A stretch of 64,000 nt of DNA, from positions 1 through 64,000 of the forward strand of contig AEMJ01000568.1 of assembly GCA_000166735.2 (NCBI GenBank), read 5' to 3'. The stretch is from Leuconostoc inhae KCTC 3774 (GTDB lineage: Bacteria; Bacillota; Bacilli; Lactobacillales; Lactobacillaceae). Each line of letters starts with the position of its first letter. Within the stretch, counting starts at the first letter, position 1. Under the pieces are notes generated by a model. It did no database searches. It had not been told where the DNA came from and saw only the letters and a program-made list of their open reading frames with translations. Both the position numbers and the translations under genes were made by a program. This document shows positions 19,193 to 29,638 of the stretch, piece after piece.

Positions 19193-19431
19193 ATGAAAAA
19201 AGCAAAAAAATTTACTTACCGAAATATCGTGCTACAAATATAGCGCTAATATCGTTTATTTTAATGGCAACAGCTTTTTTTAAAAATAGATCGTTAAATA
19301 TTTTTTTGGCGATAATATTATCTATTTGTGTTGCTGGAATAATTTATTTTCTGTATTATATGTATTTAACTAAAACAAAAATGGGTAAACGCTATATACA
19401 AAAATTAAAAGAAAATGTCGAAAAAAAGTAG
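19193..19431 (+). CDS. Small two-helix membrane protein, one single-base shift
   Basis: AAGGG lies upstream of ATG 19193. One A added to the A7 run 19204-19210 gives 79 residues: MKKAKKIYLPKYRATN, helix IALISFILMATAFF, helix IFLAIILSICVAGIIYFLYYMYL, and a basic tail ending KENVEKK. It resembles small immunity-type membrane proteins but is not assigned to a family. A strong terminator follows. Confidence 0.55.
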
Positions 19432-19461
19432 GCATTATTTTGATAAATATTAAGTTAAACT

Positions 19462-19505
19462 AAACCAATCATTTGGACAAATCCATGTCCAAATGATTGG
19501 TTTTT
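19462..19505 (+). terminator. Terminator closing the immunity island
   Basis: Eighteen-base perfect arms AAACCAATCATTTGGACA / TGTCCAAATGATTGGTTT, loop of six, then a T run. Confidence 0.85.
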
Positions 19506-19715
19506 ATTTTTTAATCGTTTATTTAACTAAAATAATCACTGTGTTCTTGCTTTTGATGTAGAAATTATTACAATGATGACACTTAAAATTGACCAAGTTG
19601 AAACTGCTTAATTTGTGCAATGTGAACAAATTTAACGTAATTATTGTTTATTGTGTTTATTTCGTGTATGATTATTTTTAATCTCTAGTTAATGTTGTAA
19701 TTGCTTTATTGTTAT

Positions 19716-19727
19716 TTAACCGGTTAA
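19716..19727. promoter_or_regulatory. Palindromic operator candidate before the amino-acid ABC operon
   Basis: TTAACCGGTTAA is a perfect 12-base palindrome, 21 bases upstream of a TATAAT at 19749-19754, so it overlaps the expected -35. AACCGGTT-type cores are typical of LacI-family operators; which regulator binds here is unknown. The rest of 19432-19810 holds no gene. Confidence 0.4.
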
Positions 19728-19810
19728 TAGCTATATAAACATAATCAGTATAATTAGAAATGATTAGTTATTTTTCATAATATCTTCATTGATGCAGTAG
19801 GAGGCGTTTT

Positions 19811-20557
19811 ATGAATAGTTTTTTTCAACCACACCTTATCTGGCAGTATTTTCCTGATGTACTATCTGCTTTGCCAGTGACATTACTACTAACACTGGTA
19901 TCAACAATAATTGGTGTGATTGTTGGTGCCGGAATCGCATATGTCAAAATGGAGAACACGCCATTTTTGAAGCAAATTGCGGCAGTCTTTACCTCGTTTA
20001 TCCGTGGCACACCAATTTTGATACAAATGTTTTTGGTTTATTACGGGTTACCGTTTTTCCTAGGTTATGTTGGTATTGATGCAGACGATGTTAACGCGCT
20101 CGTCTATCTATTTATCACCTATGGCTTAAATATGGCAGCATTTCTATCGGAAATTATTCGTGCAGCATTAGAAAGTGTTCCTGCCACACAACGTGAAGCA
20201 GCTTTAACTTCAGGCTACACCAAGAGGCAAATGTACTTTAAAATTATTTTCCCTCAAGCAGTAATTATTGCCATGCCAAGCTTTGCGACAATGGTGATAT
20301 CTTTACTACAAGATACATCACTGGCGTTCACAATTGGTGTGATAGATGTTGTTGGAAAGGCTAAAGCTTTGGGTACTGCAACATTTCATACTGTAGAGGC
20401 TTACATTAGTGCCATGATTATATTTGTCATTTTAAGTTTCATTTTGGAAAGATTATTCCGTTGGATTGAGAAGCGAAGTAACTATTCTTCTCGTCAGATG
20501 CCAATTGTAGCCACTAATCCAGTCATACCTGTCATTGAAGCGCCAAAAACGAGTTAA
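19811..20557 (+). CDS. Polar amino-acid ABC transporter permease A
   Basis: Membrane subunit of a PAAT-family importer (HisM/GlnP/TcyL type), 248 residues with about five hydrophobic segments. The ATPase-contact EAA motif is visible as REAALTSGYTKRQMYFKIIFPQA. TAGGAGG precedes ATG 19811. It is the first gene of an eight-gene block; the closest architecture I know is the TcyJKLMN-type sulfur amino-acid importer of Bacillus, but substrate cannot be read from the sequence. Confidence 0.85.
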   Translation: MNSFFQPHLIWQYFPDVLSALPVTLLLTLVSTIIGVIVGAGIAYVKMENTPFLKQIAAVFTSFIRGTPILIQMFLVYYGLPFFLGYVGIDADDVNALVYLFITYGLNMAAFLSEIIRAALESVPATQREAALTSGYTKRQMYFKIIFPQAVIIAMPSFATMVISLLQDTSLAFTIGVIDVVGKAKALGTATFHTVEAYISAMIIFVILSFILERLFRWIEKRSNYSSRQMPIVATNPVIPVIEAPKTS

Positions 20558-20611
20558 ACAGAACACACTGTAATTAAGTTTAAGAAGAGAGTTAGTATAG
20601 GGAGAATTATT

Positions 20612-21438
20612 ATGAAAGATAAAACACGCAGTCATAAAGGATTATGGATTGGTCTAGGAGTCGTTATCATTGCTATTATTGGCGTTATGTTTTTTCGCCA
20701 CACAGGAACAAGCACTCAGTCGTCTTCTAAAGTGCAAATCATTAAGGTCGGTTCAGGAAACGATGGGCAACCCTTTGCTTACTTAGATAAAGATGGTAAG
20801 CCGGCTGGTATGGATATTGCATTACTTCAGGCAATTGATAAAAAGTTACCACAGTATAAATTCAAGTTAACATTGTCTGATTTCCCAACGATGATTACTA
20901 ATTTAAAGGCCGGTAAAACAACGATGGCGATGTATCAAGTTGAACAAAATGCCGAACGTAAAGAGAACTTTAAATTTGGTACAGTTGGTTATACTGTCTG
21001 GGATACCTTATTAGCTACTAAAAAATCTGCTGGTGTGCTAGATTCATTTGCCGATGCTAAAGGTAAAAATTGTATGTGACTAATTCTACCAACCAAGCAA
21101 CTTTAACAGATGCCTATTTAAAGAAAAATGCTGATGCTTATTCTGTTGTACGCGGTACCTATACGATGGAACAGGTGGCACAAGGATTAAACTCAGGTCA
21201 GTTTAATGTTTATCCTGCGCCAAAGTATTCAATTGATTTATTGAACCGTCAGTTCAAAACAAACTTGGTTTATGGTAAAGCAGTTAACCATTCTAACGCC
21301 TACCCATTGTTTAATAAGAAAGCGGATCCTAAGTTCATCAAAGCTGTTAACAAAGCAATGGCAGAATTAAAAGCGGATGGGACACTTAAAAAGTTAAGTA
21401 ATCAATGGCTTAAGGGCGATTACGTACCGAAGGATTAA
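20612..21438 (+). CDS. Amino-acid ABC transporter substrate-binding protein, one single-base shift
   Basis: Extracytoplasmic receptor of the importer (SBP family 3). N-terminal signal or anchor: basic MKDKTRSHKG then hydrophobic LWIGLGVVIIAIIGVMFF, without a lipobox Cys. The receptor begins IKVGSGNDGQPFAYLDKDGKPAGMDIALLQAI. The frame breaks at 21069; one A added to the A5 run 21065-21069 changes GKNCM* to GKKLYVTNST and gives about 275 residues, the normal size. The late motif AELKADGTLKKLSNQWLKGDYVP is typical of the family. Confidence 0.85.
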
Positions 21439-21450
21439 CGGAGGTTTCAG

Positions 21451-22155
21451 ATGAACTTTGATATAGGCTTTATATTTCAAGTTATGGGACAAATTATTCG
21501 TTATGTACCGATCACAATATACATGGCAGTAGTTAGTTTGATTATTGGTGGCATGTTGGGATTGGTGGTGGCACTAGTCAGATATTATAAAGTGCCGGGT
21601 TTGTCACAGTTATTTTCAATTGTGATTACGATTTTAAAAGGTGTTCCTCTTATTTTGGTATTTTTGGTTATCTTTTTGATCACATCTCAAAATTTCAACC
21701 ATTTTGCTAAAGCAGTTGGTTGGCATGTCCGATATGGTGATTTACCAATGAGCGTTTTAGCTATTATTGGCCTATCTTTAATGGCTACAGTCGGATTGAG
21801 TGAAGCATTCCGAGGTGCATTTGAATCAGTTAAACAGGTACAATTTGATGCTGCACGTTCTTTGGGCATGACCCAATTACAAACGATTCGTCGTGTTTTG
21901 ATACCTCAGACGATGCCTGTAGCATTACCGATGATCATTAATATGTTTATTAATTTGATTAAAGGGACAGCCATTGCCTCATTAGTGTCAGTTGTTGAAA
22001 TTTTTTCGGCCGCCACGCAAGCTGCCAGTTCAAACTATAAGTATTTCGAAGCTTACATTGCAGCGGCGTTAATTTACTGGATGATGACTATCGTGATTGA
22101 ACGCGGGGCAGTATTTCTAGAAGTGCGTATGGACAAGAAAATAAAGAGGTCTTGA
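21451..22155 (+). CDS. Polar amino-acid ABC transporter permease B
   Basis: Second membrane subunit, 234 residues, with the EAA motif [28 protein letters not shown] precedes ATG 21451. It forms a heterodimer with the 19811 product by analogy with TcyL/TcyM. It overlaps the region just before the ATPase start. Confidence 0.85.
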   Translation: MNFDIGFIFQVMGQIIRYVPITIYMAVVSLIIGGMLGLVVALVRYYKVPGLSQLFSIVITILKGVPLILVFLVIFLITSQNFNHFAKAVGWHVRYGDLPMSVLAIIGLSLMATVGLSEAFRGAFESVKQVQFDAARSLGMTQLQTIRRVLIPQTMPVALPMIINMFINLIKGTAIASLVSVVEIFSAATQAASSNYKYFEAYIAAALIYWMMTIVIERGAVFLEVRMDKKIKRS

Positions 22156-22157
22156 TC

Positions 22158-22895
22158 ATGATTGAAGTTAAAGATGTCCACAAAAGTTTTAACGATAATG
22201 AAGTCATTAAAGGTGTCAGCCTATCACTCAATGAGGGGGAAGTAGTTACAATTTTGGGCCCTTCAGGTTCAGGAAAAACAACTTTTCTACGGTGTTTGAA
22301 TTTTTTGGAAGAAGCAGATTCGGGCTCTATTACGGTTAATGATCACGAAGTGGTTTTTGGACAGGCGAGTGCAAATGATGTGTTACAGTTACGTCGAAGT
22401 ATGGGGATGGTGTTTCAGAATTATGCCTTATTCTTAAACAAAACAGCAAAGCAAAATATCATGGAGCCGATGGTCATTGTACATGGTTACAGTACTCAGC
22501 AAGCCGAAGCACGTGCAGAAGAACTATTACGGGTTATTGGTTTACCAGATCATGGTGATTATTACCCTTCACAACTTTCTGGTGGTCAAAAGCAGCGAAT
22601 AGGAATTGCGCGTGCCTTAGCTGTTCATCCTACAGTACTATTATTCGATGAACCAACCGCTGCGCTGGATCCGGAATTAGTCGGCGAAGTGCTTAAAGTT
22701 ATGAAAGCAGTTAAAGATGCTGGTGTTGCCATGATTGTTGTGACACATGAAATGCAGTTTGCTTATGAGGTCAGTAATCGTGTTATTTTTATGGCTGATG
22801 GTGTCATTGTGGAAGAGGGTACCCCGCAACAAATATTTGAAAGCCCACAAGAAGCGCGTACGAAATCATTTTTGAACCGTTTCACTGTCAATTAA
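22158..22895 (+). CDS. Amino-acid ABC transporter ATPase 1
   Basis: ATP-binding subunit, 245 residues: Walker [11 protein letters not shown]-loop VFQNYALF, signature [15 protein letters not shown], Walker [15 protein letters not shown], switch His in [13 protein letters not shown] at 22144-22149 sets the start at ATG 22158 rather than the in-frame TTG six bases earlier. Close paralogue of the ATPase at 25162 (shared [16 protein letters not shown] and [13 protein letters not shown]). Confidence 0.9.
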   Translation: MIEVKDVHKSFNDNEVIKGVSLSLNEGEVVTILGPSGSGKTTFLRCLNFLEEADSGSITVNDHEVVFGQASANDVLQLRRSMGMVFQNYALFLNKTAKQNIMEPMVIVHGYSTQQAEARAEELLRVIGLPDHGDYYPSQLSGGQKQRIGIARALAVHPTVLLFDEPTAALDPELVGEVLKVMKAVKDAGVAMIVVTHEMQFAYEVSNRVIFMADGVIVEEGTPQQIFESPQEARTKSFLNRFTVN

Positions 22896-22925
22896 TCTAT
22901 TGTTTATTAGAAGGAGATTTGTTAT

Positions 22926-24149
22926 ATGTCAGAATTGCGTTATTCGTTTGCATCACGCGTGTCTAATTTAATCCCAAGCCCTCTGCGCGAACAGGCTAAG
23001 CATGTTCAAACGGCTGATGATTATATTAAATTAACCTATGGTTATCCAAGTAATCAAGCTTTTCCAATCGAAAAACTGGCCAAACTTTCTGATAAGATTT
23101 ATCGTCAGCATGCAGTTGAATTTATGCAGTATGGTGAGACTGAAGGTATTCCGAAACTCCGAGAACAACTTAAGTCGCGCTTACATCAATACCAAAATTT
23201 AGATGTTGTTTCTAATGATATCCTAATCACGTCTGGATCAACTCAGGGGATGGATTTGGTATTTAAAATATTTGTTAACGAGGGGGATACAGTACTCACT
23301 GAAGAACAAACATTTATTGGTGCTGTCAATGCAATTAAGTCTTATGGTGGCCATGCACAAGGACTACCATTTGACATGACTAGCGGCTGCATTGATACTG
23401 AGGCTTTAGAAGCAACATTATCTGCTGACACGGCACATCGAATTAAGTTACTTTATTTGATTCCAACCTTTCAAAATCCAATTGGGACATCAATGTCTTT
23501 GGAGAAGCGACAAGAGGTTTACGATATTTGTCAGAAACATCAGGTCATGATTTATGAAGATGATCCATACGGTGATTTGCTTTATTCAGACATCGAATCA
23601 ATTCCTAAAATCAAGTCGTTGGATACCACAGGAATTGTGATTTATGCGGGGTCTTTTTCAAAAATTTTAGCACCTGGGTCACGACTAGGCTACCTGCTGG
23701 CACCAAAGGCAGTATTTGATAAATTAGTATTGGTGAAGCAGGTGGCTGACTCGTTTGCTAATCTATACTGGCAGTATCTTGCTAGTCAGTTAATTGATGA
23801 CTATGATTTTAATGAACATATTGCTTATTTGCGCCAATTATATAAGGTTAAGGCAGATGCCATGGTTGGTGCATTGCGAAAGTATGCGACAAAAGATATG
23901 ACTTTTGTTGTACCTGATGGTGGTTACTTCATTTCTGTTAAACTCAATGATGATATAGATTCAAACGCTTTCTATGATGCATTAGATCAGCGCCATGTAG
24001 GTGTTATTCCTGGTAATGTTATGAGCGCAGCTGGCCAGGGCTATGAACGTTATTTTAGGTTGAATTTCACACTGCCATCGGTAGAAGAAATTGAAACGGG
24101 CATTCAACGCATTGCACAAGCAGCAGCCGTTGCTAAAGTAAAACAGTAA
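22926..24149 (+). CDS. PLP-dependent aminotransferase (class I/II)
   Basis: Transfers an amino group between an amino acid and a 2-oxo acid. 407 residues, fold type I: TSGSTQGMDLVFKIF, FQNPIGTSMSLEKR, YEDDPYGDLLY, and the PLP-lysine motif AGSFSKILAPGSRLGYLL. This is the MocR/2-aminoadipate aminotransferase-like branch but without the N-terminal GntR domain. AGAAGGAG lies just before ATG 22926. Beside an amino-acid importer and a D-2-hydroxyacid dehydrogenase it suggests a route amino acid to 2-oxo acid to D-2-hydroxy acid; the true substrate is unknown. Confidence 0.85.
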   Translation: MSELRYSFASRVSNLIPSPLREQAKHVQTADDYIKLTYGYPSNQAFPIEKLAKLSDKIYRQHAVEFMQYGETEGIPKLREQLKSRLHQYQNLDVVSNDILITSGSTQGMDLVFKIFVNEGDTVLTEEQTFIGAVNAIKSYGGHAQGLPFDMTSGCIDTEALEATLSADTAHRIKLLYLIPTFQNPIGTSMSLEKRQEVYDICQKHQVMIYEDDPYGDLLYSDIESIPKIKSLDTTGIVIYAGSFSKILAPGSRLGYLLAPKAVFDKLVLVKQVADSFANLYWQYLASQLIDDYDFNEHIAYLRQLYKVKADAMVGALRKYATKDMTFVVPDGGYFISVKLNDDIDSNAFYDALDQRHVGVIPGNVMSAAGQGYERYFRLNFTLPSVEEIETGIQRIAQAAAVAKVKQ

Positions 24150-24179
24150 ATGGTATTTTGAAGTAGGGAGAAATTGTAT

Positions 24180-25151
24180 ATGAAAATACTTTTCTATAAT
24201 GTAGCAGATATAGAAAAAAGCTTCATTGATCAGTGGGCTAAAAGCAATAATGTCACAGTCAAAACACTATCTGTATCAATTGATTACAACAACATCGAAT
24301 TAACACGTGATTATGATGCTGTTGTATTTTATCCAGGGAAAGCATTTCTAACCGATGAAAATTTGTATGTTCAGCTAGTTCAAAATGGGATGAAACAAAT
24401 TTCAGTTAAATCAACGGGTTATGATAATATTAATTTTACCTTTGCTGAAAAATACCATCTTAGTATCACCAATGTCCCTAACTACTCACCTGAATCAGTG
24501 GCGCACTTTACCATTATGTCGATCATTATGTTGCTACGTCATATACCAATATATTTATATCAACGGCAAGTAGCTCACAGAAAAGATTTTATTGGACAAG
24601 AATTGACCGATTTGACCATTGGTATATATGGTGCAGGTCGGTTAGGTAGTTTAGTTGCAAAAACGTTAAAATACATGGGAGCCCGTGTGCTGGTTCATTC
24701 ACGTACGAATAAACCTGAACTTGAACAATTAGGCATTGAAAGTGTTGATTTTAAAACATTATTAACAGCCAGTGATGTGATTAGTATTCATGTGCCACTC
24801 AACGAAAAGACTCACCATCTATTTGATTTTGATAATTTGAGTTTGATGAAACAAGATGCCATGTTAGTTAATACGGCGCGTGGTAGTATCATCGATACAA
24901 ATGCATTAATCGATCATCTACAGCAAGGGAAATTTAAAGGTGTGGCACTTGATGCGCTGGAAGATGAAGAATTTTTTGAAATAACAGCTAATCCATATTA
25001 TCAGGCACTCATGGCATTTGATAATGTCTTGATAACGCCACACATTGCTTATTTCACACAAGCAGCCGTACGTGACATCGCAATTACTGCCTTAGAAAAT
25101 GCACGTGATATTGTGATGAACGGTGAGTCAGAAAACATAGTTTTGAACTAG
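24180..25151 (+). CDS. D-2-hydroxyacid dehydrogenase (D-lactate dehydrogenase type)
   Basis: NAD-dependent reductase of 2-oxo acids, 323 residues. NAD motif [16 protein letters not shown], substrate Arg in [12 protein letters not shown], catalytic Glu in [11 protein letters not shown] and catalytic His in [15 protein letters not shown] at 24164-24169 spaces well to ATG 24180; the in-frame TTG at 24174 is too close. Lies in the same operon as the aminotransferase, so it probably reduces the 2-oxo acid made there, recycling NADH. Confidence 0.85.
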   Translation: MKILFYNVADIEKSFIDQWAKSNNVTVKTLSVSIDYNNIELTRDYDAVVFYPGKAFLTDENLYVQLVQNGMKQISVKSTGYDNINFTFAEKYHLSITNVPNYSPESVAHFTIMSIIMLLRHIPIYLYQRQVAHRKDFIGQELTDLTIGIYGAGRLGSLVAKTLKYMGARVLVHSRTNKPELEQLGIESVDFKTLLTASDVISIHVPLNEKTHHLFDFDNLSLMKQDAMLVNTARGSIIDTNALIDHLQQGKFKGVALDALEDEEFFEITANPYYQALMAFDNVLITPHIAYFTQAAVRDIAITALENARDIVMNGESENIVLN

Positions 25152-25161
25152 GAGGCTAGCC

Positions 25162-25935
25162 ATGAGTTTTATTGAAATTAAAGACGTGCATAAATCTTTT
25201 TATCAAAAAGAAATTTTAAAAGGTATTGATCTCACGCTTCACAAGGGTGAGGTTATTGTCATTCTAGGACCATCAGGTTCGGGTAAAACAACTTTTTTAA
25301 GATGTTTAAACACCTTGGAACAGGCTGATAAAGGTCAAATTAAAATTAACGATGTGACCAAGGATTTTACGAAAAAAGATCGTCGTAACACGCGCGATTT
25401 GATTTTGAAAACAGCAATGGTTTTTCAAGGACATGCACTTTTCAATAATATGACTGTACTGCAGAATGTCATTGAGGGATTGGTCCATGTTAAAAAAACG
25501 CCTCACCAGGAAGCTGTCAAGATTGGGTTAGCAATGTTAGAAAAAGTTGGGCTATCTGATCGTGCGGATTATTATCCGGTGCAGCTGTCTGGTGGGCAAC
25601 AACAGCGTGCGGGTATTGCTCGTGCCATGGCGATGAAACCAGAATTGTTATTATTTGATGAACCAACTAGTGCATTGGATCCGGAGTTAGTTGGTGAAGT
25701 GCTATCGGCTATGAAAGAATTAGCACAAGAAGGTCATACTATGATTGTTGTCACACACGAAATGCAATTTGCTTATGAAGTAGCAGACCGTGTTCTCTAT
25801 ATGGAAGGCGGAATAGTGGTTGAGGAAGGGACACCACAAGCTATATTTAATACGCCACAAGATGAGCGGACAAAGAAGTTTTTGGCACGTTTATCCGGTA
25901 AAAATTTTGATGATATTGAACTGGTAGAAGCATGA
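25162..25935 (+). CDS. Amino-acid ABC transporter ATPase 2
   Basis: ATP-binding protein of 257 residues: Walker [10 protein letters not shown], signature [15 protein letters not shown], Walker [27 protein letters not shown] is eight bases before the ATG. A second ATPase for two permeases and one receptor is unusual; the two could form a heterodimer or serve different partners. Its stop overlaps the MFS start (ATGATG). Confidence 0.85.
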   Translation: MSFIEIKDVHKSFYQKEILKGIDLTLHKGEVIVILGPSGSGKTTFLRCLNTLEQADKGQIKINDVTKDFTKKDRRNTRDLILKTAMVFQGHALFNNMTVLQNVIEGLVHVKKTPHQEAVKIGLAMLEKVGLSDRADYYPVQLSGGQQQRAGIARAMAMKPELLLFDEPTSALDPELVGEVLSAMKELAQEGHTMIVVTHEMQFAYEVADRVLYMEGGIVVEEGTPQAIFNTPQDERTKKFLARLSGKNFDDIELVEA

Positions 25936-27164
25936 TGCAATCTAAACAAGGATGTGTTAGTGAAACAACTGATACGGAGAAAGTGTCAGAAAATGGACAG
26001 GCAACACGCCTTTTTTCTAAGGATATGATGTTGCTAATGGTCATTAATTTTTTGGTCATGACAGCTGTGACAACGCAGATGGGTACTTTACCTTTATATG
26101 TCACACGACTAGGTGGGAATGCTGTGATGTCAGGGCTAGTTGTTGGTATTTGGGGACTAGCGGCGTTAGCTGCGCGGATACCTGTTGGCAAATTGATTGA
26201 CAGTTATGGGCGTAAGCAACTAGTATTGATTGGCATAGGCATATTAGTGATTGATTTTTCAATGTTGATTTTTGTGAGCACCATTGTGAGTTTAATTATA
26301 TTACGCGCGGTGCAAGGCATAGGTAATGGGACACAATCAACCGCAGTAGCGACACTAGTGGCTGATAAAATACCAAAAGAAAAATTATCGATTGGACTAG
26401 GATATTTCAGTATTTCACAAACTTTACCAGCAGCAATTGGCCCAGCAATTGGGCTGATGATTGTTGAAAATTTAGGATTTCAGTCACTTTTTTATTTTAG
26501 CTTGTTACTTGTTAGTCTAGCATTTCTACTAACCTTATTCATCAAAGATAGCTATGATGGCCATACACAAGTTCAAAAAACAAAACAAGTCAGAACTGGG
26601 TTTAAGGCACTGATTCGATTACAAAGTATCTGGGTGCCTAGTTTGTTGATTTTTATTGTTTCTTTTGCAAATGCTGCTGTAGCAGCATTTTTGATTCAAT
26701 TTGGGGAACAAAAAAACTTGTCGCCAGCTGTTGTTGGTTTGAGTTTCACTGCGCAAGCCGTTATAGGTGCATTAGCCAGGATTTGGTTTGGTAGGATGTA
26801 TCTGTATTTTAAATCATTTGTGTTGATTTTAGCTGGGATTGTCATGATTGCTGCAGCCTACATATGTATTGCATTTGGTGACACAATTGAATTACTATTG
26901 TTAGCGGGGGCACTAGATGGTTTGGGATTTGCCTTGTTAATGCCATTGATGAATGCCGTTGTTTTACGTGATGTGACTTCAGAACAGCGTGGCCGTGCAA
27001 CAGCTATTTTTTCATCTGGGACAGACGTGGCATATGGTTTAGGTGCTTTGGTGTGGGGAATTGTTGTGAGCTTAATTGGTTTTCAGGGGATGTATCTCTG
27101 CACAACGCTAGTCGTTTTAGCTACTTTAGGACTTGTTTTGACTCATCGTCAGTTGCTGAGTTAG
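25932..27164 (+). CDS. MFS transporter, 12 helices
   Basis: Major facilitator of 410 residues with about twelve hydrophobic segments; the loop 2-3 motif is [13 protein letters not shown]. Start overlaps the stop of the preceding ATPase, so it is the last gene of the operon. It may export the hydroxy acid or another product of the pathway; drug efflux is the alternative. No diagnostic residues for substrate. Confidence 0.8.
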   Translation: MMQSKQGCVSETTDTEKVSENGQATRLFSKDMMLLMVINFLVMTAVTTQMGTLPLYVTRLGGNAVMSGLVVGIWGLAALAARIPVGKLIDSYGRKQLVLIGIGILVIDFSMLIFVSTIVSLIILRAVQGIGNGTQSTAVATLVADKIPKEKLSIGLGYFSISQTLPAAIGPAIGLMIVENLGFQSLFYFSLLLVSLAFLLTLFIKDSYDGHTQVQKTKQVRTGFKALIRLQSIWVPSLLIFIVSFANAAVAAFLIQFGEQKNLSPAVVGLSFTAQAVIGALARIWFGRMYLYFKSFVLILAGIVMIAAAYICIAFGDTIELLLLAGALDGLGFALLMPLMNAVVLRDVTSEQRGRATAIFSSGTDVAYGLGALVWGIVVSLIGFQGMYLCTTLVVLATLGLVLTHRQLLS

Positions 27165-27216
27165 AGGTTGATAGGACATTAAAAAAACTCAGCACTGTTA
27201 GATAAAATATGAAATG

Positions 27217-27259
27217 AACCCGATAACCTGGATACTTATTCTTTCCAAGTTATCGGGTT
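27217..27259. terminator. Hairpin after the MFS gene, IS3-type end
   Basis: Arms AACCCGATAA / TTATCGGGTT followed by T residues. The sequence TGAACCCGATAACCTGGA resembles that at 40735 (TGAACCCAATGACTTGGA), and both look like the tip of an IS3-family element, whose end hairpin can also terminate transcription. Confidence 0.55.
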
Positions 27260-27366
27260 TTAATATAGTTAAATTAAAAATAAAAATTGTTAACAATTGG
27301 TTATTAGGAATTGATGGGCAAAATCCACTAGATGAAAAGTATCGAATAGCAAGTTGAAGAATGATT

Positions 27367-27480
27367 GGTGACTTGTTTAATGAATTCATTCTCAGTTTCA
27401 ATAATCGTCGTATAAAAAACAACCTCAATGGTCGTTCACCGGCGCAATGCCATAGAACGACTACTGAAATTGTTGATTAA
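27367..27480 (+). pseudogene. C-terminal scrap of an IS3-family transposase
   Basis: The open frame reads GDLFNEFILSFNNRRIKNNL then NGRSPAQCHRTTTEIVD and stop, matching the end of IS3-type OrfB (the YNxxRI..KL.G.SP signature). All upstream catalytic parts are absent, so an internal deletion removed most of the element. Confidence 0.6.
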
Positions 27481-27544
27481 TTATTTTAGCCACTTTTAAT
27501 CAGTGATTATTCTAAAATTATTAATATTTACAGCTGATACTGAG

Positions 27545-27674
27545 TCATTCGGACAACAATGCTTTCATAGTTGATTGCTGTAAAATAGCAATTAAATCAT
27601 GAATTGTGGTTAGTGGTTCAGTTTGGTTGGTTAACAACCATTCCCGCCAAATATTATAAACACCTGCGCTCACA
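27545..27674 (-). pseudogene. C-terminal remnant of a TetR-family regulator, cut by the IS6 element
   Basis: The minus strand reads SAGVYNIWREWLLTNQTEP then LTTIHDLIAILQQSTMKALLSE and stop, resembling the C-terminal core of TetR regulators. The gene is cut exactly at the left end of the IS6 element (27675); its DNA-binding half is missing. The other broken flank is at 33090. Confidence 0.6.
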
Positions 27675-28498
27675 GGTTCTGTTGCAAAGTTTTTCTGATA
27701 ATCTAATTTTAGTGTACAATAGTTTAAAAAGCGATTAGGAGATAAAGAAGATGGCCCATTTTAAAGGGAAACAATTCCAAAAAGAGGTGATTTATTGTCG
27801 CTGTAGGGCTTTATCTTCGTTATCCTTTGAGTTATCGCCAATTTCAAGAGCTATTAGCTGAACGTGGTATCCATGTCAGTCACACCACGATTATGCGTTG
27901 GGTGAAAGAATATAGTCAAATTCTCTATCAAATCTGGAAGAAAAAGAATAGGAAGTCCTTCTATTCGTGGAAGATGGATGAAACCTATATTAAAATCAAA
28001 GGAAAGTGGCACTATCTCTATCGTGCGATTGATGGCAAAGGTATGAGTATGACCTTAATATCTGGTTGAGGAAACGACGAGACACTACATCCGCTTATGC
28101 CTTCTTTAAGCGTTTATACAAGCAGTTTGGCGAACCAAGAGTGATTGTGACGGATAAAGCACAAAGCACCATCCATTGGAAGTGCCTTTAAAAAGCTACA
28201 AAAAGAGGGTTATTACGCCCATACAGAACATCGGACAATCAAGTATCTTAATAATTTAATTGAACAAGATCACAGACCAATTAAACGTCGAAATAAATTG
28301 TATCAATCTCTTCGTTCTGCTTCAACCACGATTAAAGGCATGGAGACAATGCATGCACTATACAAAAAACACCGAACAGATGGGAATCTATTCGGCTTTT
28401 CTCCGTTTATGGAGATTAAAAACTTATTGGGTATGGTGGCTTAAAATCAGATCAGTCGTAAAGACTTATTTGTGTTTTTGAAACTTTGCAACACAACC
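27675..28498 (+). mobile_element. IS6-family element (ISS1/IS1216-like), 824 bp
   Basis: Left end GGTTCTGTTGCAAAGTTT (27675-27692) and right end AAACTTTGCAACACAACC (28481-28498) are inverted with one mismatch, matching the known ISS1/IS6-family tips. It contains one transposase gene that is broken. Forms the left border of a cassette whose right border is a scar of the same ends at 33061. Confidence 0.85.
27751..28444 (+). pseudogene. IS6-family transposase, multiply frameshifted
   Basis: Recognisable DDE transposase: MAHFKGKQFQKEVI, then SYRQFQELLAERGIHVSHTTI, MDETYIKIKGKWHYLYRAID (catalytic D), KQFGEPRVIVTDKA (second D) and NLIEQDHRPIKRRN (E). At least three shifts are present and they are not in long A or T runs: an extra T near 27792, a missing base near 28058 and extra bases near 28165. 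This differs from the single homopolymer slips elsewhere, so the element is probably truly inactive. Confidence 0.85.
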
Positions 28499-28549
28499 AA
28501 ACTCAGTAGTTACATTGCTTTCAAAGAATTTAAAATTATCTATGACCTT

Positions 28550-29638
28550 CTATTTTAAATATTTTAACATTTCTGCATCAAATGATTGTAAATCTCCAAG
28601 ATTGTTCTCTTGAACTTTATTAACCCAGTCTGGATTTGCAATAAGACTTCTACCAAGTGCTACTAAATCAAATTCACCATCTCGAAATTTGCTTTCTAGT
28701 TTTGAAAGTGAAGTAATATCAGCCCCTTTACCAGATAACAAGCTTTCTGTGAACATACTAGTTAAGCCAACAGAACCAACTGTAATTGTAGTTTTTCCTG
28801 TCATCATTTTTACCCAGCCTGCAAGATTCAAAGGTGATCCTTCAAACTCATTTTCCCAAAATCTTCGAGTCGAGCAGTGGAACATATCCACTCCAGCTTC
28901 TGAAAGTGGAGTGACAATTTGTTTCAATTCATCAGGATTTTTTGCCAATTTTGCACTAAAATCTTGAACCTTCCATTGAGAAATCCTGAAGCCAATAGGA
29001 AAATCACTCCCAACAGCTTTTCTCACAATTTCCACAATTTCTTTAGCAAAACGAACACGATTTTTAATGCTTCCACCAAAATTATCAGTACGATAATTCG
29101 TCTTATCCCAAAGAAACTCATCAATCAAATAGCCATGTGCTCCATGTATTTCAACACCATCAAAACCAATTTCTTTTACAATTTTAGCTGTTTCGCCAAA
29201 CGCATCTATGATTTCTTGAATTTCTTCTACTGTTGCATAATTATCTTCACCAGATTTAGATGGGGATACACTTCTTATTTCAGGATTAGGCGCTTTCGTT
29301 GCATCTCTATCGCAACCCATATGCCAAATTTGAGCGAAAATTTTCGCCCCCTCAATATGAACTGCTCTAACAACAGCCTTCCAGCCTTGTATTTTTTCTT
29401 CTGTTGCAAAATCTGGAGAAAATCCATCTTTATTTGCTGAAGGATGTGAAACAGCAATCGGCTCAGTGATAATTAGTCCAACCCCTCCTCGTGCTCTTGA
29501 AGCAAAATACTCTACTAACTCCTCATCAGGAATAGCCTCAGGTGTTAAATTCCGAGTCATTGGAGCCATGACAAACCTATTTTTCAAAGTAAGTTCTGCA
29601 TTTATTTTTAATGGTAAAAAGAATTCTTCAAGACTCAA
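28550..29638 (-). CDS. Old Yellow Enzyme-type NADH:flavin oxidoreductase
   Basis: FMN-dependent ene-reductase family, 362 residues: MAPMTRNL near the N-terminus, GLIITEP, the active-site region HGAHGYLIDEFLWDKTNYRTD and GGSIKNRVRF, and a C-terminal DLVALGRSLIANPDWV. Start chosen at TTG 29638 (MSLEEFFLPL) because AAAAGG is eight bases upstream; the open frame extends to a second TTG at 29665. It overlaps the MFS stop by 11 bases, so it is translationally coupled. It could reduce an electrophilic alkene in a product or in a toxin. Last gene of the cassette operon. Confidence 0.85.
   Translation of the reverse strand: MSLEEFFLPLKINAELTLKNRFVMAPMTRNLTPEAIPDEELVEYFASRARGGVGLIITEPIAVSHPSANKDGFSPDFATEEKIQGWKAVVRAVHIEGAKIFAQIWHMGCDRDATKAPNPEIRSVSPSKSGEDNYATVEEIQEIIDAFGETAKIVKEIGFDGVEIHGAHGYLIDEFLWDKTNYRTDNFGGSIKNRVRFAKEIVEIVRKAVGSDFPIGFRISQWKVQDFSAKLAKNPDELKQIVTPLSEAGVDMFHCSTRRFWENEFEGSPLNLAGWVKMMTGKTTITVGSVGLTSMFTESLLSGKGADITSLSKLESKFRDGEFDLVALGRSLIANPDWVNKVQENNLGDLQSFDAEMLKYLK

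Noticed and set aside
28919..29440. 173-codon plus-strand frame opposite the Old Yellow Enzyme gene
   Set aside because: Antisense shadow of a gene with clear family motifs; Phe/Ile/Asn-rich and without an RBS.
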